This document shows positions 8,621 through 17,550 of a DNA stretch of 34,540 nucleotides, one piece after another. The position numbers and the translations under genes were made by a program. The DNA comes from a bacterium TMED217. GTDB lineage: Bacteria; Fidelibacterota; Marinisomatia; Marinisomatales; UBA1611. A model generated the notes under the pieces. That model was not told where the DNA came from, made no database searches, and worked only from the letters and a program-made list of their open reading frames with translations. Every line of letters starts with the position of its first letter. The first letter of the stretch is position 1. The stretch is from NCBI GenBank assembly GCA_002169695.1, contig NHJO01000003.1, positions 1 through 34,540 of the forward strand. Reading direction: 5' to 3'.

Positions 8621-9481
8621 TTAACCTAATTTTTGTCTTTTGTTAAAATATTCATTTAAGCCTTTATCCAGACTATCATCTGTGAATAATGGGACATAAT
8701 CAATTAGATTTAATCTGCACTGATTTTTATAATAATCCTGCAAATTTTCTATAAGATTTTTATAATCATTTTTTACATGCCAGGGGTCAGTTGTTAGTTC
8801 TTCGCCAGATTCCATATCGACAAATTTTGTTCTACTGTTAAAATCAAATTCTAATTCATTGCGGTCAAGTATATGGAAAAGGATTACTTCTTGTTTACTA
8901 TGGCGAAAATGTTTTAGGCCATTTATGATATTATTAGGTTCATCAAAAAGATCTGATATAATTATAACTAATCCTCTTTTTTTAATTCTCTCAGCCATCT
9001 CATGTAATACCGGCTCTATCTTTGTATCTGTACCAGGCGTATTCACATCTAATACATTTAGCAAAGTATTTAAATGACTAGGATTTGATTTTGGTGGAAT
9101 AAATGACCTTATTGATTCATCAAATAAAACAACTCCAGCAGCATCTTGCTGACGAATCATTAAATATGAAAGCGCGGCTAGTAGATAGCTTCCATATTGT
9201 AATTTTGATACTTTCCCACTAGTATAATTCATTGACTTACTGGTATCCAATATTAAATGCGCTCGTAAGTTTGTTTCTTCTTCGTATCTTTTTATATAAA
9301 GTCTATTTGTTTTTCCATAGAGTTTCCAATCAATATGTCTGACTTCATCACCGGGTTCATAGCTTCTATGCTCTGCGAATTCAACACTGAACCCATGATA
9401 AGGACTGCGATGTTGGCCTATGATATATCCTTCTACGACCATTTTTGCTCTCATAGACAATGAGTCAAGCATCGCTACCAT
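8621..9481 (-). CDS. DUF58 (vWA-like) protein, MoxR partner
   Basis: Follows a MoxR ATPase gene, the standard pairing for DUF58 proteins, which are thought to help MoxR in protein maturation. 286 residues from the first ATG. The family signature is YHGFSVEFAEHRSYEPGDEVRHIDW (residues about 28-52), followed by a vWA-like part with HLILDTSKSMNY (a DxSxS metal-site motif) and LVIIISDLFDE. No membrane segment is seen. The first ATG probably starts too late: the in-frame upstream codons give ISQIADKKKYLRPE, which continues the family's usual N-terminus (KYL-D/R-PE before the first helix). An AGAGG SD lies 6 bases before an ATT codon at 9523-9521, so the true start may be this ATT, giving 8621-9523. 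Confidence 0.9.
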   Translation of the reverse strand: MVAMLDSLSMRAKMVVEGYIIGQHRSPYHGFSVEFAEHRSYEPGDEVRHIDWKLYGKTNRLYIKRYEEETNLRAHLILDTSKSMNYTSGKVSKLQYGSYLLAALSYLMIRQQDAAGVVLFDESIRSFIPPKSNPSHLNTLLNVLDVNTPGTDTKIEPVLHEMAERIKKRGLVIIISDLFDEPNNIINGLKHFRHSKQEVILFHILDRNELEFDFNSRTKFVDMESGEELTTDPWHVKNDYKNLIENLQDYYKNQCRLNLIDYVPLFTDDSLDKGLNEYFNKRQKLG

Positions 9482-9520
9482 TTCTGGTCGCAGATATTTC
9501 TTTTTATCTGCTATTTGTGA

Positions 9521-9536
9521 AATATTATACCTCTAT
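9521..9536 (-). promoter_or_regulatory. Shine-Dalgarno site before a likely ATT start of the DUF58 gene
   Basis: On the minus strand the sequence reads AGAGG, then TATAAT, then ATT, directly after the moxR stop (TAA, one base before ATT). The spacing of 6 bases is ideal for a start codon at 9523, while the annotated ATG at 9481 has no recognisable SD (upstream bases GCGACCAGAA). ATT as a start codon is known but rare, for example in infC. Seen: SD, spacing and conserved residues upstream of the ATG. Inferred: use of ATT. Confidence 0.5.
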
Positions 9537-10520
9537 ATTTTCTATAAGGTGATTTATAATATCATCTGTTTTTATGCCTTCAGATTCTGCATTAAAACTA
9601 GGGAGAATTCTATGTCGTAATATATCAGGAGCGAGTGATTGTATATCCTCAATCGCAGGTGTTGGCCTACCATCTAATAATGCTTTAGCTTTTGCGCCAA
9701 GTACAAGATATTGAGAAGCTCTTGGGCCAGCACCCCATTCAATCCATTTTTTTATATATTCATTGCTGGTTTTTTCATTTGGCCTGGTTGAGGCAGATAA
9801 TTTAACCGCATAATTTATAACGTTATCTGATATAGGTACTCGTAGTGTAAGGTTTTGGAATTTAATGATAGATTCTTTTGAAAATACTTTTTGAACATCA
9901 TACTTTTTTCCAATTGTTGTTTCATTGACAATTGATATTTCTTCATCAATTGTTGGATAATTAATATTTAAATGAAACATAAATCTATCTAATTGTGCTT
10001 CAGGGAGAGGGTATGTTCCTTCTTGTTCTATTGGGTTTTGAGTAGCTAAAACAAAAAAGGGCTCATCTATTGTATATGTATGGCCCCCAGATGTTACTCT
10101 ATGTTCCTGCATTGCTTCTAATAATGCTGCTTGTGTTTTTGGTGGTGTTCTGTTTATTTCATCAGCGAGTACAATATTTGCAAAGATAGGTCCTTTATAA
10201 AATCTGAATGTTCTTTTTTCTGTTTCTGGATCAATATCAATTAATTCTGTACCAGTAATATCACTTGGCATAAGGTCTGGTGTAAATTGAATTCTTTTAA
10301 AGTTTAAATCACAGATTTCAGCCATTGATTTAATTAAAAGTGTTTTTGCTAATCCTGGAACGCCAACTAATAATGTATGTCCTCTAGTCAAAAGAGCTAT
10401 AAGCATTTGATCTAAAATATCTTTTTGCCCAATTACAATTTTTCCTATTTCATGGAAGAAGTGTTTCTTTGCTTCAACTAGTTGTTCAAGTTTTTCAGTA
10501 TCATTATTAGTTTTAGGCAT
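9525..10520 (-). CDS. MoxR-family AAA+ ATPase
   Basis: 331 residues. Walker A is GVPGLAKT (53-60), Walker B is VLADEINRTPP (117-127), and sensor 1 is in FVLATQNPIEQEGTYPLPEAQLDRF, the pattern specific to MoxR proteins. The C-terminal lid domain ends with APDILRHRILPSF, also typical. MoxR ATPases act as chaperones that load metals or mature partner proteins, usually with a vWA or DUF58 protein from the next gene, as here (DUF58 follows at once). The later members often seen in such clusters (BatA/BatB-like vWA and TPR genes) are missing, so this is a reduced two-gene version. It is divergent from rlmN across 107 bases. Confidence 0.94.
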   Translation of the reverse strand: MPKTNNDTEKLEQLVEAKKHFFHEIGKIVIGQKDILDQMLIALLTRGHTLLVGVPGLAKTLLIKSMAEICDLNFKRIQFTPDLMPSDITGTELIDIDPETEKRTFRFYKGPIFANIVLADEINRTPPKTQAALLEAMQEHRVTSGGHTYTIDEPFFVLATQNPIEQEGTYPLPEAQLDRFMFHLNINYPTIDEEISIVNETTIGKKYDVQKVFSKESIIKFQNLTLRVPISDNVINYAVKLSASTRPNEKTSNEYIKKWIEWGAGPRASQYLVLGAKAKALLDGRPTPAIEDIQSLAPDILRHRILPSFNAESEGIKTDDIINHLIENIEV

Positions 10521-10627
10521 TTATATCTCTTTTTCTTTATAATAAATATTTGCGGCCAGAAACTTACTTTGATAAGTTAATTTCGGAAAGTGAAATACGA
10601 ATTATTATATTAATTATAAATAAACGA

Positions 10628-11674
10628 ATGAAAATTGAAAAAATATCTTTAGTCGGTAAAACATTAGAAAATCTTATTGAGATTTGTGAGTCATATGAGG
10701 TTAAAAAATTTAGAGCAAAACAATTATTTAATTGGATCTATAAAAATAAAATAAATACTTTCAATTCTATAAAAAATTTGCCCAAGATTTTTTTACATCA
10801 ATTAGAAAAAGAATATAAAATACACTCTTTAAACTTTGTTCGTTCAACGCAATCTGAATCAACATTAACCAATAAGTTTTTATTTAAAACTCAAAAAGGG
10901 TCATTGGTTGAGTCTGTATTAATGATCGAAGGTAAAAGAGTTACATTATGTTTATCAACGCAGGTAGGATGTGCTTTAGATTGTAAATTTTGTGCTACAG
11001 CAAAAATGGGTTTTATCGCTAATTTGAATCCAGGGGAAATTGTTGATCAGTTTTTATTAGTAAGTAAAAGTTTAGAAAAGCCTATTACGAATGTTGTTTT
11101 TATGGGAATGGGAGAGCCTTTTCTTAATTATAATAATGTCATTAAAGCAGCTGATTTATTGCATGATCCAAATGGTATTAACCTTGGTTATAAACGGATC
11201 ACTATATCTACTGCAGGAATAGTTAAAAAGATTGATCAATTTTCAAATGAAGGGCAAAAATATAAATTGGCTATTAGCCTTAATGGCACTACGAATGAAC
11301 AAAGACTAGCAATTATGCCAGTGACCAAAAATAATTCACTAAATAGTTTATTAGAAGTTTCTAAAAAATATACTACAAACTCGAACACATGGTTGACATT
11401 CGAGTACGTATTAATTGAAGGAAGCAATGATACAATAGAAGATGCATCTAGATTAATAGAAATTTTAGTAGGAGTAAAAAAATGCAAATTGAATATTATC
11501 CCATATAATGTCACGGATGGAATTTTTCAAAGACCAGATAATACCCATATAAAAGAATTTATGAAAAAATTAAACCAGGCCCCTTTTCCTGTAACAATTC
11601 GATGGAGTAAAGGGACAGGTATTGATGCAGGATGTGGGCAATTAGCTACTACAGAAAAGTCAATAAGCGATTGA
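10628..11674 (+). CDS. rlmN: Dual-specificity 23S rRNA/tRNA adenine-C2 methyltransferase RlmN
   Basis: Radical SAM enzyme that methylates C2 of A2503 in 23S rRNA and of A37 in some tRNAs. 348 residues from the ATG chosen here. The 4Fe-4S cluster motif is GCALDCKFC (Cys115, Cys119, Cys122). MGMGEPFLNYN is the GGEP-like SAM motif, and the second catalytic cysteine (about Cys336) is in GIDAGCGQLA. An in-frame TTG at 10550 would add 26 residues (IIILIINKR-rich) that do not look like RlmN; the ATG at 10628 gives the normal N-terminus MKIEKISLVGKTLENL. Its stop overlaps the next ATG as TGATG, so it is coupled to the purine nucleoside phosphorylase gene. Confidence 0.96.
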   Translation: MKIEKISLVGKTLENLIEICESYEVKKFRAKQLFNWIYKNKINTFNSIKNLPKIFLHQLEKEYKIHSLNFVRSTQSESTLTNKFLFKTQKGSLVESVLMIEGKRVTLCLSTQVGCALDCKFCATAKMGFIANLNPGEIVDQFLLVSKSLEKPITNVVFMGMGEPFLNYNNVIKAADLLHDPNGINLGYKRITISTAGIVKKIDQFSNEGQKYKLAISLNGTTNEQRLAIMPVTKNNSLNSLLEVSKKYTTNSNTWLTFEYVLIEGSNDTIEDASRLIEILVGVKKCKLNIIPYNVTDGIFQRPDNTHIKEFMKKLNQAPFPVTIRWSKGTGIDAGCGQLATTEKSISD

Positions 11675-12456
11675 TGGTCATGTTAATCAAAAATCTTAAA
11701 AGAGAATTAAAATTTAATGGAAATACTGGTATTATACTTGGTTCTGGTTTAGGGCATTTAGCAAATGAATTGAAAGATAAAATTTCAGTGCCTTATAATA
11801 ATATAAAATCTTTCCCTATTTCTACCGTTAGCGGACATAACAGTGATTTTGTTTCTGGCTTTTATAATGACACTCAGCTTTTACTTGCGAGAGGAAGATT
11901 TCATTTTTATGAAGGTTTTGATTTAGATACGATTACGCTTCCGGTAAAAGTATTTAATGATTTAGGAGTAAAGAATATTATTATTACAAATTCATCTGGT
12001 AGTTTAAATATAAAAAATTTACCAGGATCATTAATGATTATTAATGGTCACTATGATTGCACATTTAGATCAAGTTATTCAATGCCTTCATTGAAAGAAG
12101 GAGAGGAATATTATAATTCGGAAATGGTTACTAAAGCTAAGATGGTTGCAAAAAAAGATAATATAAAATTATTAAAAGGAAAATATTGTTGGACTATGGG
12201 GCCAGCATATGAAACTCCAGCTGAAGTAAAATTTTTATCTAAATTAGGGGGTGATGCTGTTGGTATGAGTACAGTTCCAGAAGTTGAATATGCGAAAAAA
12301 ATTAATATGAATATACTTGTTATTTCTGCCTTAACAAATTTTGCAGCAGGACTCAATAATGATATATTAACCCATGAAGAAGTATTGATTAATGCAGAAA
12401 AAATAGGAGGAGATTTTAAACGTATTTTACTAAAAACAGTAAATAATATAGATTAG
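11674..12456 (+). CDS. Purine-nucleoside phosphorylase (trimeric class)
   Basis: Splits inosine and guanosine with phosphate into base and ribose-1-phosphate, in purine salvage. 260 residues with the start taken at the ATG in the TGATG overlap with rlmN (an ATG two codons on is also possible). Motifs of the trimeric PNP family, in order: GIILGSGLG (phosphate loop), VSGHNSDF, RGRFHFYEG, ITNSSGSLNIKNLPGSLMII, GPAYETPAEVKFLSKLGGDA and VGMSTVPEVEYA. ALTNFAAG near the end holds the base-binding Asn. All catalytic positions appear present. In the usual NAAGG motif the alanines are replaced by serines (NSSGS). It heads into the M20 peptidase gene 3 bases downstream. Confidence 0.93.
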   Translation: MVMLIKNLKRELKFNGNTGIILGSGLGHLANELKDKISVPYNNIKSFPISTVSGHNSDFVSGFYNDTQLLLARGRFHFYEGFDLDTITLPVKVFNDLGVKNIIITNSSGSLNIKNLPGSLMIINGHYDCTFRSSYSMPSLKEGEEYYNSEMVTKAKMVAKKDNIKLLKGKYCWTMGPAYETPAEVKFLSKLGGDAVGMSTVPEVEYAKKINMNILVISALTNFAAGLNNDILTHEEVLINAEKIGGDFKRILLKTVNNID

Positions 12457-12459
12457 AAT

Positions 12460-13626
12460 ATGAAGATTAATATTAGAGAGGAAATTAAAAATATCCGTGA
12501 AGATATTTATTATTATAGGAGGGACTTTCATCAGAATCCAGAACTTAGTTTTCAAGAATATCGCACTGCACAAACAATTGAAAAACATCTAAATAGTTTC
12601 GGAATAAAGTATAAGAAAAATATCGGAAAAACGGGTATAGTTGGAGAATTGAATTTTGGAGATGGTCCTACAATTGCATTAAGGGCAGATATGGATGCAT
12701 TACCTATTCAAGAGGTTAGTGATTTAGATTATAAATCAAAAAATAATGGTGTTATGCATGCATGTGGGCACGATGGTCATATGGCAATATTATTAGGTGC
12801 TGCCAAAGTTTTATCACAAAATAGATTAATAACAAAAGGTAAGGTAAGATTTATTTTTCAGCCTGCAGAAGAAGGTGGCGGTGGTGCTAGGTATATGATT
12901 GAAGATGGTTGCCTAGATGGTGTAGATGAAATATATGGATTGCATCTATGGAATTACCAGCCTTTAGGTGAAGTAGGTGTTAAAGATGGACCAATAATGG
13001 CTTCAGCAGATATATTTGATATAATTATAAGAGGTAAGGGTGGACATGGAGCGACTCCCCAAGGGACTATTGATGCCGTAGTAGTTGCGAGTCATTTGAT
13101 AAGTATGCTACAAACAATTGTCAGTAGAAATACAAACCCATTAGAAAATACGGTTGTTTCAATCGGGAAAATTAATGGAGGGCAAAATTTTAATATTATT
13201 GCTGATACGGTTGAGCTATCCGGTACAACAAGAGCTTACACTGATCAAAATCGTAATATGATTAAAACGAGAATGGAAGATATTATTAAAGGAGTTGCAG
13301 AAGCATTCAACGCTGAAATAATACTTAATTATAAAGAAGGATATCCGCCTACAATCAACCATGAAATACCTACAGAAAATATTTTAAACGCTGCGTCAGA
13401 TGTAGTAGGTAAAGGCGCTGGTTTTCCTTATTTATCTATGGGAGGCGAAGATTTTTCATATTATTTGCAAAATATACCTGGTTGTTTCTTCTTTGTTGGT
13501 TCTGCACCAGATAAGAAAAATATTTTATCCACACCCCATCACTGTTCACATTTTAATATTAATGAGCGCGCGTTGCTTGTTGGTGCATCTATTTATATAA
13601 ATCTAATTGAAAATATTTTGGGGTAA
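12460..13626 (+). CDS. M20-family amidohydrolase (N-acyl amino acid / hippurate hydrolase type)
   Basis: 388 residues, cytoplasmic (no signal). RRDFHQNPELSFQE (20-33) opens the family, RADMDALPIQE (75-85) gives the metal-binding Asp, and HACGHDGH (100-107) gives Cys102 and His104 as ligands in this subgroup. QPAEEGGGGA (134-143) gives the catalytic and metal-binding Glu pair. The dimerisation domain holds GKGGHGATPQGTIDAV. These are hallmarks of the subfamily that includes hippurate hydrolase, IAA-amino acid hydrolase and N-acetyldiaminopimelate deacetylase; the acyl substrate is not decided. It sits 3 bases after the PNP gene and 2 bases before the MORN gene, so they form one operon. Confidence 0.93.
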   Translation: MKINIREEIKNIREDIYYYRRDFHQNPELSFQEYRTAQTIEKHLNSFGIKYKKNIGKTGIVGELNFGDGPTIALRADMDALPIQEVSDLDYKSKNNGVMHACGHDGHMAILLGAAKVLSQNRLITKGKVRFIFQPAEEGGGGARYMIEDGCLDGVDEIYGLHLWNYQPLGEVGVKDGPIMASADIFDIIIRGKGGHGATPQGTIDAVVVASHLISMLQTIVSRNTNPLENTVVSIGKINGGQNFNIIADTVELSGTTRAYTDQNRNMIKTRMEDIIKGVAEAFNAEIILNYKEGYPPTINHEIPTENILNAASDVVGKGAGFPYLSMGGEDFSYYLQNIPGCFFFVGSAPDKKNILSTPHHCSHFNINERALLVGASIYINLIENILG

Positions 13627-13628
13627 AA

Positions 13629-14522
13629 ATGCGCATCGTTATAGCTGTTGTCTTTTCAACATTGGTTAATGCTCAAATATTAGTTTCAGATTTGGTTGAT
13701 GCCGTTAATTCTGATGGTATTTTAATAAAATATTTAAAAGATGCTTCTGTACCATATTCTGGTAGAGTATATAATAATTATCCTAATGGAAATAGAGAAC
13801 TACAGGGTAATTATCTTAGAGGACTAAAAGAGGGGAAATGGGTATGGTGGCATACAAATGGTAATAAGCATAAAGTTGGTTATTATACTCAGTCTATTGA
13901 GGATAGTTTATGGCAGTGGTGGTTTGCAAATGGACAATTAAAAAAAAGGGGAAAATATTTAGAAAGTGCAAAGGGAGGAAGATGGATTGAATGGTATGAT
14001 AATGGAGTTTTATATAAATCTTATCCTTATTCAAATAATAAACTAAATGGTAAATACATTGAAAAGTATAAAAATGGTAAAAATAAATCTGAGGTACTAT
14101 ATCGCAATAATGACAAAAGTGGTATAGAAAAGTTTTGGTTAGAAAATGGGCAACCTGATTACGAATACAGGTGGAAAGATGGAGTTAGAGAAGGTTTACA
14201 AATAGATTGGGGTAAATCTGGTTTGGTGATTTATAAACACAATTATATAAAAGGCGTATTTCATGGAGAATTCAAAGAGTATTATAGTAATGGCCAAGAG
14301 GCTGTTACAGGAATCTACAAAATAGGGAAGAAACAAGGGGAATGGACTTGGAACTATAAAGAGGGGTTGGTTGCATTAACTGGTAATTATAAAAATGACA
14401 GTCCAGTAGGGACATGGTATTGGATAAGAGCCAACAAATCGGAGATGAGGACTGTAGATTTTCCAAATATTGATTGGGTAAATGATCGAATTAGAGAGTG
14501 GGAAAAAATTTATAATCAATAG
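13629..14522 (+). CDS. Secreted MORN-variant repeat protein (YwqK-like)
   Basis: 297 residues. A signal peptide (MRIVIAVVFSTLVNAQ) precedes a chain of about ten short repeats of the pattern G-x-W-x-W-W/Y-x-x-N-G-x-x-x-x-x-G-x-Y, for example GKWVWWHTNGNKHKVGYY, GRWIEWYDNGVLY and HGEFKEYYSNGQEAVTGIY. This is the MORN_2 (YwqK) repeat, a beta-hairpin array. In Bacteroidota and relatives such secreted proteins are common and mostly of unknown role; the database name 'toxin-antitoxin system YwqK family antitoxin' should not be taken as function here, since no toxin gene is nearby. It ends the rlmN operon and overlaps the convergent ggt stop by 7 bases. Confidence 0.85.
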   Translation: MRIVIAVVFSTLVNAQILVSDLVDAVNSDGILIKYLKDASVPYSGRVYNNYPNGNRELQGNYLRGLKEGKWVWWHTNGNKHKVGYYTQSIEDSLWQWWFANGQLKKRGKYLESAKGGRWIEWYDNGVLYKSYPYSNNKLNGKYIEKYKNGKNKSEVLYRNNDKSGIEKFWLENGQPDYEYRWKDGVREGLQIDWGKSGLVIYKHNYIKGVFHGEFKEYYSNGQEAVTGIYKIGKKQGEWTWNYKEGLVALTGNYKNDSPVGTWYWIRANKSEMRTVDFPNIDWVNDRIREWEKIYNQ

Positions 14523-16207
14523 CCAATTGCAGATGTCTCATTTCTACAATCACCGCCACCATAAAGTCCATCGTCAGATATAATTATACCGTTTGCTACT
14601 CCCATATATCCTCCACCATAAGTTTTAATTATATGCCCGCGAGATTCTAGATTTGTTATAATGTCTTTAGATAGTCCATTTGATTCAATGTAGATAGTGT
14701 TATCTGGTATCCATTGATGATGGAACCTAGGTGCACAAACTGCTTCTTTTATGTCCATATCATGGACTAATACATTTAATATAGATTGCAAAACGGTTGT
14801 AATGATTTTAGATCCACCAGGAGATCCGATTGTCATAATTGGTTGTCCATTGTACATTAGAATTGTTGGCGTCATTGAACTAAGAGGTCTTTTGTTTGGT
14901 TCAATTGCATTTGCCTTGCCTCCAATCAAGCCCCAAGCGTTAGCTGTTCCTGGCTTACTGGAAAAATCGTCCATTTCATTATTCAATAAAAATCCAGCGC
15001 CTTCTACGACATGTTTATTTCCGAAATTTGTGTTTAAAGTAGTAGTAATAGCAACGGCATTTCCCTGCTTATCTACAACAGAATAATGGGTCGTTTCTGT
15101 ACCTTCATTATCATTATAAATCCCTGAGTATACTTCTTTGCTTGGGGTATAGCTATCCATGGAAATATTTGATATCCTTTTTTTTGCATAATCTTTTGAT
15201 AAAAACATATTTCGAGGGTTATCCCAATAATCTGGATCTCCAAGATGCTGTGCTCTATCAGCATAAGCACGTTTAGCTATTTCTGTTAAGAGATGAACAT
15301 AGTCTGTTGAATTCCAGCCGAGAGTATCTATATTGAAATTTTCAAGTGCGTTAAGCATATGTATAAGTAAAAGTCCACCTGAGCTAGGAGGACCCATTGA
15401 GATGATTTCGATATCTCTAAATGAGCCAATTACTGGTTCTCTATAGACTGATCGATATTGTTCAAGATCATATTTTGAGATTAAACCATTACTCTTATTC
15501 ATTTCTTTTATAATTAATTCTGCTGTAACGCCTTTATAAAACCCATCTAATCCAAATTTTGCTATTCGTTTTAATGTTTTTGCTAAATCTTTTTGAAAAA
15601 AACGATCTCCTTTTTTCCATGGTCTGTTATCTTTTCGTATAAAAATTTTTGATGTAGCATTGTTTGATAAAAAAGATTCTTTATAAATATTAAAAAGATC
15701 AGCCTGATATTTAGATAATGGGAAACCTTTTTCTGCTAGTTTTATTGCTGATGATAATAATTGCTGTATACGAATATTACCTGATCCATGATCAGACCAT
15801 GCAGTTAATAGACCGTGAACTGTTCCTGGTACACCGCTTGCCGCTCTTGAGGCAAGAGACATATATGGTATTACAGAACCATTTTTATCTAAAAACATAT
15901 TATGGTTTGATTTTGAAGGTGCTTTTTCTCTATGATCTTGTGTAAATATTTTTCCATTAGCTGTAGCACCAATTATGAAACCGCCTCCACCTAGATTTCC
16001 ATTTTCGGGACAAGTGACGGCTAATGTAAAGCCGACTGCAACTGCTGCATCAACAGCATTTCCACCTTTCTTAAGAATATTAATTCCCGCTTCTGAGGCA
16101 TGGATATTATTTGAAACCACCATTCCATTATCAGCAAAAATAGGGTCTGGAGATGCAGGGAACAGATAGTTAATAAGTATAATTAGGAAAGGTATAGATT
16201 TTTTCAT
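14516..16207 (-). CDS. ggt: Gamma-glutamyltransferase (glutathione hydrolase)
   Basis: 563 residues, exported to the periplasm (signal MKKSIPFLIILINYLFPAS). The precursor cuts itself before a threonine to give two chains; here that is Thr372 in GTETTHYSVVDKQGNAVA, matching the E. coli TTHYSVVD site. The large chain has MVVSNNIHASEAG and CPENGNLGGGGFIIG. The small chain carries GFLLNNEMDDFS and the oxyanion stretch GSPGGSKIITTVLQ. It removes the gamma-glutamyl group from glutathione and similar peptides, which lets marine cells reuse cysteine and nitrogen. The gene is 17 bases after glyS, so it may share its transcript. Confidence 0.96.
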   Translation of the reverse strand: MKKSIPFLIILINYLFPASPDPIFADNGMVVSNNIHASEAGINILKKGGNAVDAAVAVGFTLAVTCPENGNLGGGGFIIGATANGKIFTQDHREKAPSKSNHNMFLDKNGSVIPYMSLASRAASGVPGTVHGLLTAWSDHGSGNIRIQQLLSSAIKLAEKGFPLSKYQADLFNIYKESFLSNNATSKIFIRKDNRPWKKGDRFFQKDLAKTLKRIAKFGLDGFYKGVTAELIIKEMNKSNGLISKYDLEQYRSVYREPVIGSFRDIEIISMGPPSSGGLLLIHMLNALENFNIDTLGWNSTDYVHLLTEIAKRAYADRAQHLGDPDYWDNPRNMFLSKDYAKKRISNISMDSYTPSKEVYSGIYNDNEGTETTHYSVVDKQGNAVAITTTLNTNFGNKHVVEGAGFLLNNEMDDFSSKPGTANAWGLIGGKANAIEPNKRPLSSMTPTILMYNGQPIMTIGSPGGSKIITTVLQSILNVLVHDMDIKEAVCAPRFHHQWIPDNTIYIESNGLSKDIITNLESRGHIIKTYGGGYMGVANGIIISDDGLYGGGDCRNETSAIGY

Positions 16208-16224
16208 AAAACTAAGATAGGGTA

Positions 16225-17550
16225 TTAGATTAGACTTTTTTGAATTATTCCCAAGATATTATTTATATCAATACGATCTTGTTTTTGTGTATCTCTATGG
16301 CGTAGAGTAACGGTATTATCTTCCAAAGATTGATGATCTACTGTAATCCCGTATGGCGTTCCGGCTTCATCTTGTCTATAATAGCGTTTACCGATAGAAC
16401 CTTGTTGATCATAAAGGACGTTAAAATGTGGTTTTAGTACTTCCATTATTGACCTTGCTTTATCTGGTAGGCCATCTTTTTTTATTAGTGGGCATATTAC
16501 TGCTTTAAATGGAGCAATTTTTGGATGTAGCCTCAAAACAGTTCGGTTATTATCAGTATCTTCCCAATACGCATCGGCTAAAACTGCTAGCATCATTCTA
16601 TTGAGGCCAGCAGACGTTTCTATGATATATGGTAAATATCTTTCATTCGATATTTGGTCAAAATATTTTAAATTTTTTCCTGAAAATTGCTCATGCCTGG
16701 ACAGGTCAAAGTCTGTTCTATTATGAATCCCTTCAACTTCAGACCATCCAAATGGGAAATCATATTCTATATCCCAAGCTTCTTTGGCGTAATGTGCGAG
16801 TTCGTCTTCACCGTGTTCATGAAATCTGATATGTTTTTTATCTATGCCTAAGGTTTCAATATAAAATTTTTTTCGTTTTTCTTTCCAATCTATCATCTCT
16901 TTATCATCATTGCCTGGTTTAACAAAATATTGCATTTCCATTTGTTCAAATTCACGAGTTCTAAAAATAAAATTTCTTGCGATAATTTCATTTCGAAATG
17001 CTTTTCCTATTTGTGCTATACCAAAAGGGATTTTCATTCTGGTTGAACCTTGAACTAATTGATAGTTAACATAAATACCCTGAGCAGTCTCTGGCCTTAA
17101 ATAAGCAGTCTCCCCAGATTCTTCTACAGGTCCAACTTGAGTTTTAAACATTAAATTAAACTGCCTAGGTGAGGTCATCATCCCGGTGACACCACACTTA
17201 GGACATTTTATTTTATCCCATTTTTCAGAATTAATATTATCAGATAATTCATCTGCTCGATATCTTGATTTACATTGTTTACAATCAACAAGTGGGTCAT
17301 GAAACTCACCTATATGCCCAGAGGCTTCCCAAATTTTTGGATGCATTAAAATTCCGCTATCTAATCCAACAATATTCTCGTGGATTTGGGTCATCTCTTT
17401 CCACCAGTAATTAGCAATGTTATTTTTTAGTTCTACTCCTAATGGGCCATAATCATATACTGCTCCAAATCCTCCATATATTTCTGAACTCTGGTAAACG
17501 AAACCTCTTTGTTTGCAAAGTGAGACAATTTTTTCTATAGTTTTATTCAT
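16225..17550 (-). CDS. glyQS: Glycyl-tRNA synthetase, dimeric (alpha2) type
   Basis: Class II synthetase of 441 residues, the single-chain form rather than the alpha/beta GlyQ+GlyS form. It begins with KIVSLCKQRGFVYQSSEIYGGFGAVYDYGP. A small Zn-binding insert follows, with pairs DCKQCKS and KCPKCGVTG. Motif 2 is AFRNEIIARNFIFRTREFEQMEMQYF; motif 3 is SAGLNRMMLAVLADAY. The C-terminal anticodon domain has CPLIKKDGLPDKA and ends with LRHRDTQKQDRI. Its ATG overlaps the topA stop (ATGA), so the two genes are coupled. The symbol follows usage for this one-gene form; glyS is also used. Confidence 0.96.
   Translation of the reverse strand: MNKTIEKIVSLCKQRGFVYQSSEIYGGFGAVYDYGPLGVELKNNIANYWWKEMTQIHENIVGLDSGILMHPKIWEASGHIGEFHDPLVDCKQCKSRYRADELSDNINSEKWDKIKCPKCGVTGMMTSPRQFNLMFKTQVGPVEESGETAYLRPETAQGIYVNYQLVQGSTRMKIPFGIAQIGKAFRNEIIARNFIFRTREFEQMEMQYFVKPGNDDKEMIDWKEKRKKFYIETLGIDKKHIRFHEHGEDELAHYAKEAWDIEYDFPFGWSEVEGIHNRTDFDLSRHEQFSGKNLKYFDQISNERYLPYIIETSAGLNRMMLAVLADAYWEDTDNNRTVLRLHPKIAPFKAVICPLIKKDGLPDKARSIMEVLKPHFNVLYDQQGSIGKRYYRQDEAGTPYGITVDHQSLEDNTVTLRHRDTQKQDRIDINNILGIIQKSLI

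Noticed and set aside
10550-10627. TTG-started 26-residue extension of rlmN
   Set aside because: It reads as A/T-rich non-coding sequence (IIILIINKR) and would lengthen RlmN beyond the family's conserved start. The ATG at 10628 gives the expected N-terminus, and the extra stretch is needed as promoter space for the divergent pair.
13629-14522. YwqK 'antitoxin' reading of the MORN protein as a toxin-antitoxin pair
   Set aside because: It is secreted, and its neighbours are an M20 hydrolase and ggt; no toxin gene is present. The name is a database label for the repeat.
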